The notes under the pieces are model-generated. The model was not told the origin of the DNA. It saw nothing but the letters and a program-made list of their open reading frames with translations, and did not search any database. A DNA stretch of 64,000 nt, from assembly GCF_001625305.1 (NCBI RefSeq), contig NW_017804376.1, positions 248,001 through 312,000 on the forward strand. The letters run 5' to 3'. Shown one piece after another: positions 47,718-60,650 of this stretch (its first letter is position 1; every line of letters begins with the position of its first letter). Source of the stretch: Branchiostoma belcheri (taxonomy: Eukaryota; Chordata; Leptocardii; Amphioxiformes; Branchiostomatidae). A program made the translations under genes and the position numbers.

Positions 47718-50700
47718 AAACGATGATTAATACCAATTATTCTATCTACAGAACTCTGTACCAAGCCAGTGCTATTTACCTTTATCTGGTAATGCAATAA
47801 ATTTTCATTTGAGCTTTTTAGCTATTGAATTTATTTCTGCTACGTAGCTTTGAAACTGAATGTGGTGCTTGGGAAGCCAATACTTAAAAGTTAATGATTT
47901 TTGGAGTCTGTGATGGATCTAGTGATATAGGTTGAATAATTGTTTTGCCAAAATGTTTTGAGATTTGAATTTTAAGATTTGTTGCTGCATCATTTGGTCT
48001 AGCTTTAATATATAATATCATACTCTGGGCACACCCATTTCTTGCGTGAAACATATCGACACAGTCACAGGACATAATCAATCATGCAATAATGATTTAT
48101 AATCAATGCTATTTGCCATGATGCCATGATTATGTAATTTGACCACACCTAAAGTCATTACAATCAGGCTAGTCTTGTCAGAGATCATCACAAAATTTGA
48201 GCAGATTTGTTCCAAATCTTTTTCTTCCAGTCTTTATCTTAATCAAGCTGTAGGAAATGGTTTATATTTGAGTTTCATTGAGTTAGAATTGACATTTTAT
48301 TATAGGTATGACAAAGTACATGATAAAATTGGTTGAATGTAAACCCTCAAAAACCCTGAGAATTTTTTTTAGGTATTCCAGAATCCCCCATATAATTCAA
48401 GACTGACGATGTATCAACTGTGAACACATAGATTTCATTAATCATATTCACACCTCTCATGTAAAAGAATAGACTAGGAAAACTATATATTTCTCACAAC
48501 CTCAGCTTTCAAATAAAAGTAAAAAGAGCATTCTATGATCAATTTCAAGAGAGAAATGGTCATTGGAAGCATCCTATCTGTGATAGCCTACTAGTTTTAA
48601 GTATACTGTATACAGTTATAAATGAAACATTAAATGTATCGTCCTTGGGAGTCTCGAGTATCGTGCCGGTTGTATTGCACGCCGCCGCAATCAATATAGA
48701 CGCCAAGCCGTCTGTCTTGAAAGGCCACACCCATCCAGCGATGGCATCCACGCTCTCTCCAAGGAACAGGAGCACTCAAGACGGAAGGAGGATTACGATA
48801 TTACACACCGTGGAATTGAGCGATCAATTCCGACTGGCAGCTCTGCTTGGTTTTGGGGCCACGCCTAGGTTATAGATGGAGTCGTGCATTTTTAATGCGG
48901 GGTAAATCATTATATGGACATGTCATCACCTCAGTCAGACAGTGGTCACTTCAACATTACAGTGGTAGAAATCCTTTTTTTTTCCATATTCTGCAATATT
49001 GCAGAGTGTCAAAATTTGGTTCTGCAATTTGGAAATGCTTTCTGAAAATGCAAACTTAAATTCCGGATCTACAGCCATGCCATATACAAGATCAGTTCGA
49101 ATTTGTGTGAAATTTCTGGGCGATACAGAGGCCTGGGCTCTGAAGTAGGGCGGTATGTTTATTACTGATAAACCAACATTCCTACAATCCTGAAGAAAGC
49201 ACCAAATCTTTGACGAAGCTTGATAAGCAAATTTAGTTGACCTTCTGGATTATCTCAAATTTAATAGAACCGGAATATCAAAAACTTATAAAGCATAGAA
49301 ACATGTCTATATTATCTAGCTCTGTTAAGACTGTTATAGTTTTGGAAAATGAAGTATTCAATTTAAATTAATGTGGTTTATGAAATGTAAACATATTAGT
49401 ATAAGAAGGTATGGTGAATCGTTTTCTTTGATATATAGATCCAGGATGGCCAATCTCCATTGTGATAATGTTTCTAATTTTGTCTCAAAAGTAATCCGCA
49501 GAATGATTAATAATGATAACGTGTTATTCCAGACAGTCGTCTGACTAAAAACCTGAATATGAAAGCCCCCTACGGTTCGGATATGAAGGATGGAATAAAT
49601 TGAAATGTTGTTCCTTTGTGTGTCGGTTTGTTCCCACGTGGACCTCTGTAGACAGTGATAATGTGTCCATGTTTAGCCCCAGGCAATGCCAGCTTTGATA
49701 CACACAGTATGCAGCATCCTACCCCCTGATTAGCACGCAGTGGGACCAGGAAAATACCCAAGTATAACAGGATAGAGTACAGAGTTGGATCCGTGGTGTG
49801 ATAGGAGATTGCATATTTGCATCACCTTGCGATAAGCGAAATGAAAGTTTAAGATGGACGGGGAAACATTTGTCATAATTACAATATTGCAAATTGTCAG
49901 CAGTTATCCTAGGGTGTAATTTCTGGTCTTTGTCTGCTCCCCTGCGCCATCTGTGGTGCCTACGAGGTGATGATACCCCAGTTTCCTTGCCTGGGGCCAC
50001 CCTCCCCCCTTCTATCCAATTTCAAAATGTGCTATAATTTAAAGCAGATCAATGAATCGCTTTGCTGTGTGTCGTTGTTGCCAAACTGTATCAAACCCTG
50101 CCATAAACACAGTCTCTGAATATCCCTCCTCTTTATTATAAAACCATTAGGAGAGCCTCTGATTAATATGGTTGTTGATAGCAAGGAAATGTGAGGCATA
50201 TTCCGGCTGGAAGTTCCTCGGAATTCGTACGGCGGAGGCCATTATGTCTGGAAGGTTCAATACACATTAATTACTGTACGTAAAATGGCTGACCTATTTC
50301 TTTCCTTAATTGTACATGAAGCACTGTTATTTTGCTGCCTTCAATTATATTGATTTTCAATTCTTTCTTGCCAACACTTGCTATATGAGTATATATTGTA
50401 GCACGTTTTGAGTCAAGATATTCAGGTATAAAAAGTATTTTGTACCAAATCATTCACATTTTTCTTAGTAGTGTGTTTAGAAATATTGTTTGCAGAAAAG
50501 AGCACTGTACCTAAAGACTGGAGGACGATTTTTGACCCTTTTTCATGTATGACTGTCCCTGCATTGACATTAGTTTGGGTGGAGTCAGAAATCTGTCAGT
50601 ATCTATGTAGTAACCGGTATATCACGTGGTCGCGTGGATGTCGCTTTATGACACGAACGTTGTATATGTTCATGACAGTTCACATCGCACTAATGGTACT

Positions 50701-51459
50701 AAGTGTAGAAGTGGTTTCATAGCATCAAGTATAATCACTTATGTTTAATATTTATTCTGAACATATCTGATAGGTTATAGGAAATTTTAAAGAACTATAA
50801 TTTAAGATGGGAATCGAAAAGAGAGTCAAATTAAAAGGGAGAGTCTGAGGTTTTTAAAAAAAATGACAATGAACTACCTTGTAAGGCATTACTGTTAAAG
50901 CTTCTCCAACAAATTGTCATATAAAATGAAAAATGATATTTTTTTACTGCAATGGCAATGTATCTCATGAACATCTGTTCATTCATTCATGCATTGGATC
51001 TACTACCTCATCCACAGAATTAACAACTGTGCTGCAGTCGTCTATAGATTTATTTCCATACTTTCCAAAAATTGTTTGACTTGCACTTTGACCAAATGTA
51101 AACTTATCTACAGTGCTAAATACATCTAGCAGGAACATATGCCAAATGAAAACTTCATAGCCCTGAACTGTTAAGACTAGAAGACAGATTTGGCCTGAGT
51201 CCCAGAAAAACTATCAGTGTCCTTGTATTTACTGAGTAGTCAGGACAAAAGGGTGAGGCTTTACCACTATTTTAGGGGACGCGTTTATTTGTTTAATTCG
51301 GTCCCCTGAAAGTATTGCCTTGAACCCAGAGACTATCTAAAAAAGAAAACTGTGCCGTGGTTTTTGAGGCTGCCATAAAAGATGGATATTCCCTGACATA
51401 AAGTTCACTGCCCTGTGGCAGCAATCTTTTTATTCTACTGAATTATGATAAGTGGGATG

Positions 51460-52420
51460 TAGGGGTGGGTACCGGTTCAGTCGGACCGGTTTGGACCGGA
51501 ACAACATTCAAGAACCGAGTCCAAAAAACCGAAACGTGAAAACCGGATGACCGGACCTGATGTACATTTCTGTACATTGTACACACAACACACACATCTT
51601 TAGATAATCTGGCCATGGCAGGTAAAAAAAAATAACCCTGAATCATACTAGATTAGCCTAAATCCATGTTTATTCGTTCAAAAACAAGAAAAAAAATTGT
51701 TTCCCGGTATTAATCTCTTGAAACACGGCGCTGAATATTGACGCAAAAATTTCGTGCACGGCGAGCCCTCCCCCATTGTTCAGACTGTGACGCAATCCCG
51801 CGTCACGTGTCGGCATTTCGCATCTCTGATTGGTTGTTGCGCCCGCTGCTGGCAGCGTAAGCGGCAGACTTGAGCGAGCCGACGCGCGTGTAAACAACTT
51901 TTCTTTGTTCGATATCGGCGCTAAAATGCTATTTTCCACAACCACACATCGATATTCTAGTGAAGAAATGTATAGTTTCAAGAATCTTTGGGGAAAATAT
52001 ATGCTTCTATGCGGATTTTTAGCGTTTTCGACGTGATTTTGTCGTCACTTAACCCGGAAGTGTGGACCGCGGCGTGGCTAAATTTTTAGCGTATTTTACC
52101 CTGCGTTTTACCAATCAAAACAATAAACAACCCCCGCTAAGAGAACCCTGTAACATTTTAGATCGCAGCAATTAAGTATTTGATCAAATTATCTGTGGAT
52201 GTGCTGGCATTTCAGCCGTATTATTCATCGGGAAAAGCGACCTCATGCACGGCCGTGTCGTGTACACCAAGAAATTGTGTCTCGCTTGCCAAAATATGAT
52301 ATACTATACAGTATACTACTGTACAATAATCAGGTCCGGTTTCAGGTCCGGACCTGGACCTGATCCTCTGAACCTGATCCGGACCTGGACCTGAATTTTC
52401 TATACCGGTACCCACCCCTA
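51460..52420. mobile_element. non-autonomous hAT-type element, 961 bp, copy 2
   Basis: It begins TAGGGGTGGGTACCGGTTCA and ends ACCGGTACCCACCCCTA, the same ends as 3875-4313. Perfect 8-bp duplications GTGGGATG lie at 51452-51459 and 52421-52428. Compared with copy 1 it has an extra interior of about 480 bp (about 51680-52160), CpG-rich in places and without a transposase frame. The CAGGTCCGGACCTGGACC subrepeats are at the right end. Confidence 0.9.
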
Positions 52421-53254
52421 GTGGGATGTCACAATGGTAATGGATTAGATTTCTATGGCAAGAAGTGGAACATTGGCAGCCATGTTGGGGAGGGGGGCAT
52501 TTCTTTCCTAAATGTATCCACAGTATTATTATTGTATGTTTGAAAAGCCAGTAAAAATTTACACGATTTTGTGAAGAAAGGCTTCCCGTCCTTGCTGTAA
52601 TCAGGCCTATTCTATAAAGGTTTGAAAAATAATAAAGGACCAGAAATTTGTTTGAGAAGTTTGTCTACCCTTCACACTCGAGGACTTTCATTTTATTATT
52701 TTTCATAATAAGCTAAACCCTTCCTCGTTAGTTGTATAATTGTTGTTGTAATTAGCAAGGCTGGCCTTTATACTGGCAAAGTCACCCTAGCATGTAATCT
52801 AGCAGGACTTTAAACTTTCATTGAAACACTCTGATGCTTTTCTCATCAACATGCAGGGAAAGGTGAGGAAGTTTATCTAAGATGCCACCGCCGTGCTCCT
52901 TTAAGATCTCTCCGTCTCCCTTTAAGCCATGATACCATTAAACCTTTTAACTCTCAAGGATACTTTCCAATCTGTCTTCTCAAATATATCAGGGATGTAA
53001 ACCTAAGAGGTCGAGTTAATCTCATGGGGTCATGGTGGAAGGAGGAGCTGGTTTGGCAAGCCACAAGTGGGGAGATATGGGGAAGTGGGAAGGTTTTGGA
53101 GGGGCTCCAAGCAGGGTTGAAGGTGACTGCCAAGTCGTGACAAGTTTCTTTGATGTACGGTGCTGTGAAGACAAGTCGAAGGGGGTACAGGAAGGGTGGA
53201 GATTTGGACAAGGAAGAAGATTTAGTGATCTTCTGTATGGTCATCTGATATGTC

Positions 53255-53480
53255 TTGACAATTATATATATTGTTTTTGCTCTGTTTCTTCTTTGGTTTC
53301 AAACACTGACCTGTGACCTGGTCAATGACCTGAACCAGACTGTCTGCGGTCTGTCACCATAGTAACTGGTGTTGGGTTACATAATGTTGCAAGTTTATAG
53401 TAAGAGAGATTTAAATCCCTGTCACCATATATATAAATGTGTTTGATATATACTTTGTATATGTCGCCTTTCTAGTTCCT
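53255..53480. mobile_element. dispersed repeat, copy 3 (inverted relative to 28543-28818)
   Basis: GTTTTTGCTCTGTTTCTTCT, GGTCAATGACCTGAACCAGA and AACTGGTGTTGGGTTAC are reverse complements of landmarks in the DDX3 intron copies. About 225 bp. Confidence 0.7.
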
Positions 53481-54732
53481 AATATAACATGTCTGGATAA
53501 CCTGGTTCAAATCAATTTAAAATGTAGGGGTGTGCTGTATGTTGTATGTGATGGCTCGACTCATGAAGTCCTTACCTTTGCAGCTTTTTACTTCCAAATG
53601 TTCCAACAACATTGAACAGAAATGGTATTTATATGTACCATACGCAGTAAGTATATTCCTGGTCATACCATTCAAATTCTGACACCACAGATCAGTATTG
53701 CTACTTGAGAATACCAGAAAAGACAACTGCTTACACTTACAGCGCAGGTCCAGGTGGTTGACACACACACATGGACCGGAAACTGGTTAACAAACAGGGC
53801 CGCCTGTAGCCACTTGTGACTACTTTGGAGCTGGTTCAAGTTCATCTGGAATCCATCCACAAAGTCAGTTTTAAGTGGCCGTAATGCCGAAAGTCTGGCC
53901 CACACATAAGTCACATGAGTGGAACCAGAAGTTCAACAAGAAATCAAAGATCTCACGCCTCCATGGAGTATGTTAGATCTTTTTTGATAGCTTGTTTTAT
54001 TCATCAGTGTGAATTTCTTGCTGATTTTGCCTAAGCATTTTCCACTGGCTTTCATAAAGCAACAGACATGAATATAATAGGAAATTGAAGACAGGAAATG
54101 AGATAACCTTTTCTGGGACCTTTGACCTAACTTCCTGTCATTGTCCCCAACAGTCCTACTACCATTTGGAAATAACTATTCAAACACACACACAAACAAA
54201 CACAAAGGCAAAACATCTGTACAAGGTAAAAATTGGATTATACAGAATTAACTAATCAAAGTAATTTTTAAGATTACTGGACACTATAGGAAGTACTGAA
54301 GCAGTGTGTGTGGCATTGGATTCACCTGTGTTAGTACTAACAGTAGTAATGTTATGGCTGTTGAAGATGTACTCTGCTTTAAGTCTCTGAGCAGACCATT
54401 CAACTTGTGTAAAGAGATTCTGTTGTGGCAATACTATGTCACTTTTGTGAAGGTATCTGTGCTTGGTATGGCTTGGTATCCCTCTTATGTGGAACAGGAC
54501 ATGTGTAGACAATAGATAGACAGGACACAACAGCACACTACATTCTCCAGGGCACTGACTTGGGGAGGCTTACTGTTGTATATTTTTATAAGGCAAGCCA
54601 GGAAAAGGTCTGGGCGACTTGGATTGTTATAAGAAGAAAGTAGGAGATGTTTTAACCTTCTCCCTGTTCCCTAACACCATAGCCAATAGAGAATTGGTAG
54701 CCGAATAGATACTTCAGTGTGCAAAGGGTTAG

Positions 54733-54842
54733 TCTCCAAGCAGATGTTATGTGGACAGTTGAAACACCTCTGACCAGCCAGCTTTTCTGACAGTCTTGGT
54801 TAGATAGAGGACTGTCAGTGCATTCAAACATCTGCTTGGAGA
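54733..54842. mobile_element. foldback MITE, TCTCCAAGCAGAT family, 110 bp
   Basis: TCTCCAAGCAGATGTT and its inverse AACATCTGCTTGGAGA bound the element. An inner hairpin of GACAGTC and GACTGTC is also present. Related to 12178-12317 through the arm sequence; no clear target duplication. Confidence 0.7.
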
Positions 54843-55157
54843 TTTGGAGGCCTTCCCTAAGCCAACTGGGGCACCTGCTGGTAGATATAAATGATTCTGA
54901 CAGCATGAAGGTTGAAAACAGCGTACTTGTAGTCACCCCAGGCTTCTCACATGTGGAGAGGTGGGCAGAAAACCCACTGACCTATAAACTGGTTCATAAC
55001 CTCTCCCCATTGTGAGCATACTGATGTAATTTTTGGTCTAACCCTGGTGATTGAAGTTTAAAATTGTAAATGTTCCTTTTTCATAATTTTTCTTCTTCTG
55101 CTATTGCTAAACAGTAGCTTGTAAGTTGTATCCACACTTACTCACTCACTATCCGGT

Positions 55158-55318
55158 TTATCGTCTGTTGTTCCCCGTCTTCCGAGGGTTAGACGTGTTT
55201 GCATTGCACAACTGAGGCTTGATGGCAGCCTGCCACTTGCCTCTGTCCTGTGGGTTGACATTATGTAGGTTCTGGTGGTGGAAGTCCTCCCTAACATTGT
55301 CAAACCATTTCTTCTTTC
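55158..55318 (-). pseudogene. C-terminal remnant of a non-LTR retrotransposon (LINE) reverse transcriptase
   Basis: On the minus strand, one frame reads KKWFDNVREDF, then a histidine/asparagine-rich turn and DRGKWQAAIKP, ending at TAA (55160-55158). The W-x-D-N-x-x-x-D ... D-R-x-x-W arrangement is the hallmark of the extreme C-terminus of LINE reverse-transcriptase polyproteins. Nothing upstream of about 55318 continues the frame, so this is a 5'-truncated copy of the kind left by target-primed reverse transcription. Confidence 0.72.
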
Positions 55319-55612
55319 ACTGAAAAATATAGAAAGTGTGTACCGCACATTCATTCAGTTTCTTATCATTTGATTGCTCACAAAAGGAAGTTGTATTTGA
55401 CTCCTGAAAATCTGGTTGTAGTTAGCGAGGAGATGAGTTTGACTGATTACGATTTTGATTGTGTATTCGAAGGAAGTGGCTCATTGGCCAATGGGGTCAC
55501 AGGGCCGGTATAATGGAAGATTCACCGAGTGCCTCAGGGTGATTCTGTTGGTTTAGGGTGTGGTACCAGACACTTGTCTCCTGCTTTCTAAGTAGTGACA
55601 CCTCAAGGTAGA

Positions 55613-55939
55613 CAGTGCCCGAAATTCATTTTTGAAATACAGCTAGGTGCACTAGTGCACCCATCCTAAAACATTGGGTGCACAAAAAAATTTTTGGGTG
55701 CAAATGTTTCATCTCTAAAGAAAAGTACTATAACATTGATTTTATTATTAATATACTGACACTTAGATGTTAAGAATATGCTGTGTACTACTAACATCAT
55801 ACATTTAACATCTTTACAAAATGTAAACCTATGAAAATATTTGGATGCACTGGTGCACCTGCAGAAAAGAATTTGGTGCACAGCTCCAAATTTGGGTGCA
55901 CTAAGGTGCACATGCACCCAGTATTTCCAGCCCTGCCTG
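55613..55939. mobile_element. hAT-like element, 327 bp, 8-bp target duplication
   Basis: AAGGTAGA occurs at 55605-55612 and 55940-55947. The left end CAGTGCCCGAAAT is imperfectly inverted at the right end (ATTTCCAGCCCTGCCTG). The interior is rich in GGTGCAC units in both orientations. No coding frame. Confidence 0.7.
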
Positions 55940-56875
55940 AAGGTAGAGAAGCTACATACATGGCAGCTCCCTAATATGGACAGGGCCTGGCTTGTGACAG
56001 TCCGTCACATCCCCTAGACTCAGCCCAACACAATGTAACACGTCTGTGTAAAACTCAGTCGAGTCGTGTTTCAACATTTCAGGCTACGCTCGGGGGTGAA
56101 GTCAGGTCACCTCGAGGTGGTTCGCAGCGTTTGTTTACAGCGTTTGTATTTACGTCAACTGAGAAACAAACAACTTCACTTGTTGACCCTTTGGTGACCT
56201 GTCTCCATATTTCTCACCCAGCACATATTTTGAGATATATCTGCTATTCCTTTCATAAGAAATTTTAACGCTGTGTATGTAATATGTTATTGTGTATGTA
56301 CATACTGTATAGTTGTTGTTGTGCATTGTAGAACTTTCACAGAGCAATGCTAAATTGTTTTCTGTCACTAGGAAAAAACACATTTGTAATGACCAGCATC
56401 ACAGTGGAATCTTTCCTCAGTGATTCTTAGTAAACCTTTAGAACACTGCCTGAAGTAGCCATTTGGTTGCCAATTCTCTATTGGTCATGGGGTTAGCTAG
56501 GGACTAGGTTAAAAGATACCTAGCTCCAAACTTATTGCATACACTTTAGCATACACCATTATGTTGTTTGGTATTTTGAGTCAGCAGTGAGAGTATTTAA
56601 CTTGACAGAAGATGTCAATGTGATAACAGCTTCATGGTTATGACAAGTGTTGAAGACAATAGACAATAGGATCCACCCTTTGTCATCAGTCCTCACCTGC
56701 TGACACCTGTGGTCTCCTGGTAATCACAATAACAGACAGGTGTGAAGGGTTCCTTTCACTTAACACAAAGGGTTTTAGCCTAGCGATTACGACCTGGTAA
56801 GGTTTTAATCGAGACCAATTACACCATATGCTACTGCGGTTTTTGTTCCAAACAAAGTCTTTATGTTGTTTGCCA

Positions 56876-57020
56876 AAAAACAGTTACTCAAGCAACTGGA
56901 TATGATTTTGAAAACGTCAGACGTTTCAGCTAGTATCCACTAGCTTTCGTCAGTGACTGAGAGACCAGAGGGGAAAGCAGGTTTATATACACAACCTGTT
57001 GATTGATATGCAAATAAAGT
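56876..57020. mobile_element. Penelope-like element fragment
   Basis: Contains ACAGTTACTCAAGCAACTGG followed by the hammerhead-like motif at 56916-56957. A related piece (AACAGTTACTCAAGCACCTA) recurs at about 59915 without the ribozyme. The assignment rests on the ribozyme type typical of Penelope-like elements; no reverse transcriptase or endonuclease is present. Confidence 0.45.
56916..56957 (-). ncRNA. hammerhead-ribozyme-like motif
   Basis: On the minus strand: stem I arm GTCA, core CTGACGA, stem II AGCTAGT-GGAT-ACTAGCT (seven pairs), then GAAACGTC and the matching stem I arm TGAC. The conserved core residues CUGANGA and GAAA are all present, with a very short stem III, as described for minimal hammerheads in Penelope-like retroelements. 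One extra A between the core and stem II may reduce or abolish activity in this copy. Confidence 0.55.
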
Positions 57021-57076
57021 GAAGACAAATTTTTGGAAGTCTTTATGTTGTTTGTTTGTGTGTATGTTGTTTGCTT

Positions 57077-57131
57077 TGGTCAAGCAGTTAGAAATTGTCA
57101 CAATGAATCACAAGGTTGTAGGTTTGAATCA
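57077..57131 (+). repeat. tRNA-like SINE head / tRNA pseudogene
   Basis: TGGTCAAGCAG (57077-57087) matches the A-box consensus. GGTTTGAATCA (57121-57131) is two changes from the B-box consensus at normal spacing. The intervening sequence does not fold into a full cloverleaf, so this is a SINE or pseudogene rather than an active tRNA. Confidence 0.4.
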
Positions 57132-57740
57132 TGCTCAACTTAAATTACACTTTCTATGGGTTATGCAGTTTGAAAAGAGCAAAACTAAAAGTAAGAGTTA
57201 CTCGGGTATTGTCATATTTAGACCTTTCAATTGCTTTAATGCACTGGCAAAGACTGAATGGGAGTTTATCTCAAATGGTTCTATCCAAAATCTTAATCAC
57301 GGATCTGACCTTGCCTGTGTTATTGTTAGGGTCTCAACCTCTCCTGACATTCTAAAGTAACGAACTGGGAACAAAGTGTCCTTTTGTGCCCCGTGCTTCA
57401 CAAAAGGTGTTCTGTGGCTAGTCACTTGGAAGCGATCTCTTCTTTGTCACCTGTCCTTGTTATGATAGAAATTAGGTAGGTGTGCAGGTGAGGAAGTCAT
57501 TATACCAGGATTATGCCATTAAATTACCATAAAAACCTTTATTAATCCCAGCCGGTGTCAAACAATACAATCAACAGACATAAAGGGAAAATGTTGGGTG
57601 TCTGGTGTGTTGATTGTATATCTTGCGTGTGAAAATAATAGTTCAGATTTCTGAAGTTGTTATTAAGTAAACTGTTCAAATTGGGAAGGTAGAAATCTCA
57701 AGTTCCCAATGTTTGGGTACATAGCAGAAAACTGTGAATG

Positions 57741-58076
57741 TAGTTCTGTTTACCAAAATGCACATTTAGGTTCAGGTCTGGATTCAAGTCCAGAGGTTTA
57801 GGTTCAGGTCTGGACTTAAACCTATGGTATCTACAAAATTGCATGTTCGTAACCTTGCAATGTTGTCTGGGCAAAGCTGTGGCCACATAACATGCAGGCC
57901 GACACTTGGCGGATGCCTGATGGCAATGTTTTCTTCATTTTGCAGCACAGACTTTGCAATCTATGGAAAGTTTCAGGTCATTTGGAACGAAAAGGGATAT
58001 GTGAGATTTTTTTGGACTTGAACCTAAACATTTTTACAAGTCCAGAACCGGTCCAGTGAACCGGTACACAGCACAG
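57741..58076. mobile_element. degenerate hAT-type element, 336 bp, copy 3
   Basis: Perfect 8-bp duplications TGTGAATG lie at 57733-57740 and 58077-58084. The ends TAGTTCTGTTTACC and CCGGTACACAGCACAG are eroded forms of the ends of 3875-4313, and the interior has the same TTCAGGTCTGGA-type subrepeats. It is older than the other two copies. Confidence 0.8.
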
Positions 58077-58895
58077 TGTGAATGTATAGAGGAGAATAGA
58101 ACCTTTACTTACTGTGCGGCACACACAATGAGCATCGGTTACGAGAACGATTGAAAGTATAATTCAAAGTATGACTCACTACTGAGTTTCACAAAGCAGC
58201 GGCCAAAAATCAGCAATCCTGGGGAAAATTCATGTCCTGTGGTCAAGCTTTTCTGTGATACAGAATAATCGAGAAACGCGAGACACACCCAGATTTGATC
58301 GCGCTGTTCGGAAAACCGCAGCGATGCGGTCACAGCCGCTCCTGATTGGTGGAAAAAGAGGTGATGTCAGCATCTGTTTTTGGGAAGGTGACTAAGAGTG
58401 ATCTCATTGGTGGATAGTGTGTCGCAGTGTTCAGCATCTCAGTCCTACAGGTATACTTGTATGAGATCATAATGAAGGGACGAACGTGTTAATGTTATGG
58501 CAAGGATGAGCTCACTGTGCTGTGCGCTGTTCAGAATTTGATATCATAGTACTAGTATACCGATTACAATAAGCCATGGACAAGTTCGGCTATTGTTCTG
58601 ACTTCTCGTTATTTGCCAATTAGGATTAGTTCACCCAGTCCTAATTATTTTTTCAGAGAAGTCTCTTCATTCAGTTTGAAGGAATACTTAGCAATGTACT
58701 TTATATAATGTTGAAACGAAAATATCTGTTATACTTATAAACAGTGACAGGTGTATGTCTCTTTAGACCCAGTCTAGGGAGTTGACATCTAATCGTCTTG
58801 GACTTTTGTTTATTCCCTTGGGGGCAGATAAAGCAATGTTTAGTAAACAAAAAGGAGCCAGAGCTTTTTCTCATGGTTTACTTAAACCTGTGAAT

Positions 58896-58953
58896 GGGAT
58901 GTGGAGTCATGCAGGGGGTATTATGGGATGTGGAGTCATGCAGAGGGTATTAT
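58896..58953. repeat. 29-bp unit, two tandem copies
   Basis: GGGATGTGGAGTCATGCAG followed by a short G/T-rich tail is repeated directly, with one substitution, and the start of a third unit follows. Confidence 0.85.
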
Positions 58954-60397
58954 GGGATGTTTGCTGTCTAATACTGTCTTGTCAGACAGGTAGTGCTACC
59001 TGAGCAAAGGTGTGCACTCTAACTGCAAATTCTATGAAGTTGAACTATTTGGTGGAAAAGAAAGTAAATGATTTGCTATTAAAAAGAAACTGGGTATTTC
59101 AGGAAACAGGACAGAAACCTTGCAGGTTGAGAGTTTGTTGTGACTTGGGCATACCCCCAGTAACTTATTTCCTTCCAGCCTGCAAGGAGACCATTCAATC
59201 TGTGGTTATAAAATCTCTCCCCTCCTCCCCATTGTATTGCATTGAATGAACACACAAGCAAACACACCCACAAATACACCCAAAACAATACCTCTGTAAC
59301 AATAGCCAATAACATCAACATGCGACAGGTATGTATAGATTTGTACAAAAGTACACAACAGTTGTTTATTAAACAGTGGAACAATAGGAAGGAAGTCCAT
59401 TGTTCTTGGAACAGGGAGTACAAAATTGACCTACAGGACAGCTTGCTGTGATGTCACTTCCTGTGTCATGTGATTTACTTCCTCAATTCCTTTGAATTCT
59501 TTTGAATAGATAAGAACATCCAGAAATGTTGTTTAGCTTGGAAGACATCCAATGCATTTTTATAGTCTTTGTCATGGGTTCTGATGATGTTCACAATTTT
59601 CAGACCTTTTTCAAGATACCATTTATATAATTATATTAGTGCAGTGCATTGCCATAGAAATGACCTTACAACATTGCATCTATTACAATTGCCCATACCT
59701 AAGTTTTAGATATGCTTGAACATAGACAGACACAGTTCACTTTATCCTCAGTGATTTCAAAGAAAGATAGGGACACTCTGTTTGGACCTACCATGAACGA
59801 TGGAAAGGCTATTCCATGTCACACCTCTACCAGTCATATGTCATACTTTCAAAAAAGTTTTGAAACCTATACTTTGTTGTAGTTTAGACATCTAGGTAAT
59901 AAGATACGCCAATAAACAGTTACTCAAGCACCTAGATCAAATCATATCAAATCATTTTTTGGTGTTTTTAAAGCTATGTATAGTAATGCCAATCAATAAA
60001 CTTCTTAGCATGTGGACATAGATTTAACAAATCTTTTTATGTCTCAGTGATACCATCTTATCCCAAGCTGGATACACAGTAATTAACAGGTTCAATTATT
60101 TTGTACAGCTGGCTTTGAAGGAGATTTAGCTTGTTAAAAGAAGAATGAGGATAATGTTGCATTTATTTGGATATGACCGAATAAGGTCCTTGCTGTCATT
60201 GACAGACAGCAGGAGGTATTGAGGAAAAGCAGTCTTAAATTCCAGCCAGTGAGAGATGGACACAGCTGTCTTGGTGAACAACTTGTCAGATGTTGTCCTT
60301 TTGGGTATTTAAAAAAAAATGTCAAAGTAAATCTTTGTGGTATATAGCACTGGTAAGAAAATATGTGATTTTTAACAATTTTAGGAAAAGGGTATTA

Positions 60398-60650
60398 GAT
60401 TTGCCCCATAGCAGTATCCTTTTGAATTACGTATCAGTATCAAAATGTAGTACTGAAGACATCCTATATGCTCATCTAACCCCTGGCTTTTGGGTAAATC
60501 ATTATATTTTAAAAGGCACTAGATTTGCCCCCTAGCAGCATCCTTTCGAATTACAGATTCTTTTTTGCATGTGAACGTGTCCTATCACTATCACTTAGTA
60601 CTGAAGACATCCTATATGCACATCTAACCCCAGGCTTTTGGTAAATCATT
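60398..60650. repeat. tandem duplication, unit about 106-120 bp
   Basis: 60398-60503 and 60531-60650 share AGATTTGCCCC, TACTGAAGACATCCTATATG, CATCTAACCC and GGTAAATCATT in the same order, with small indels. Confidence 0.8.
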
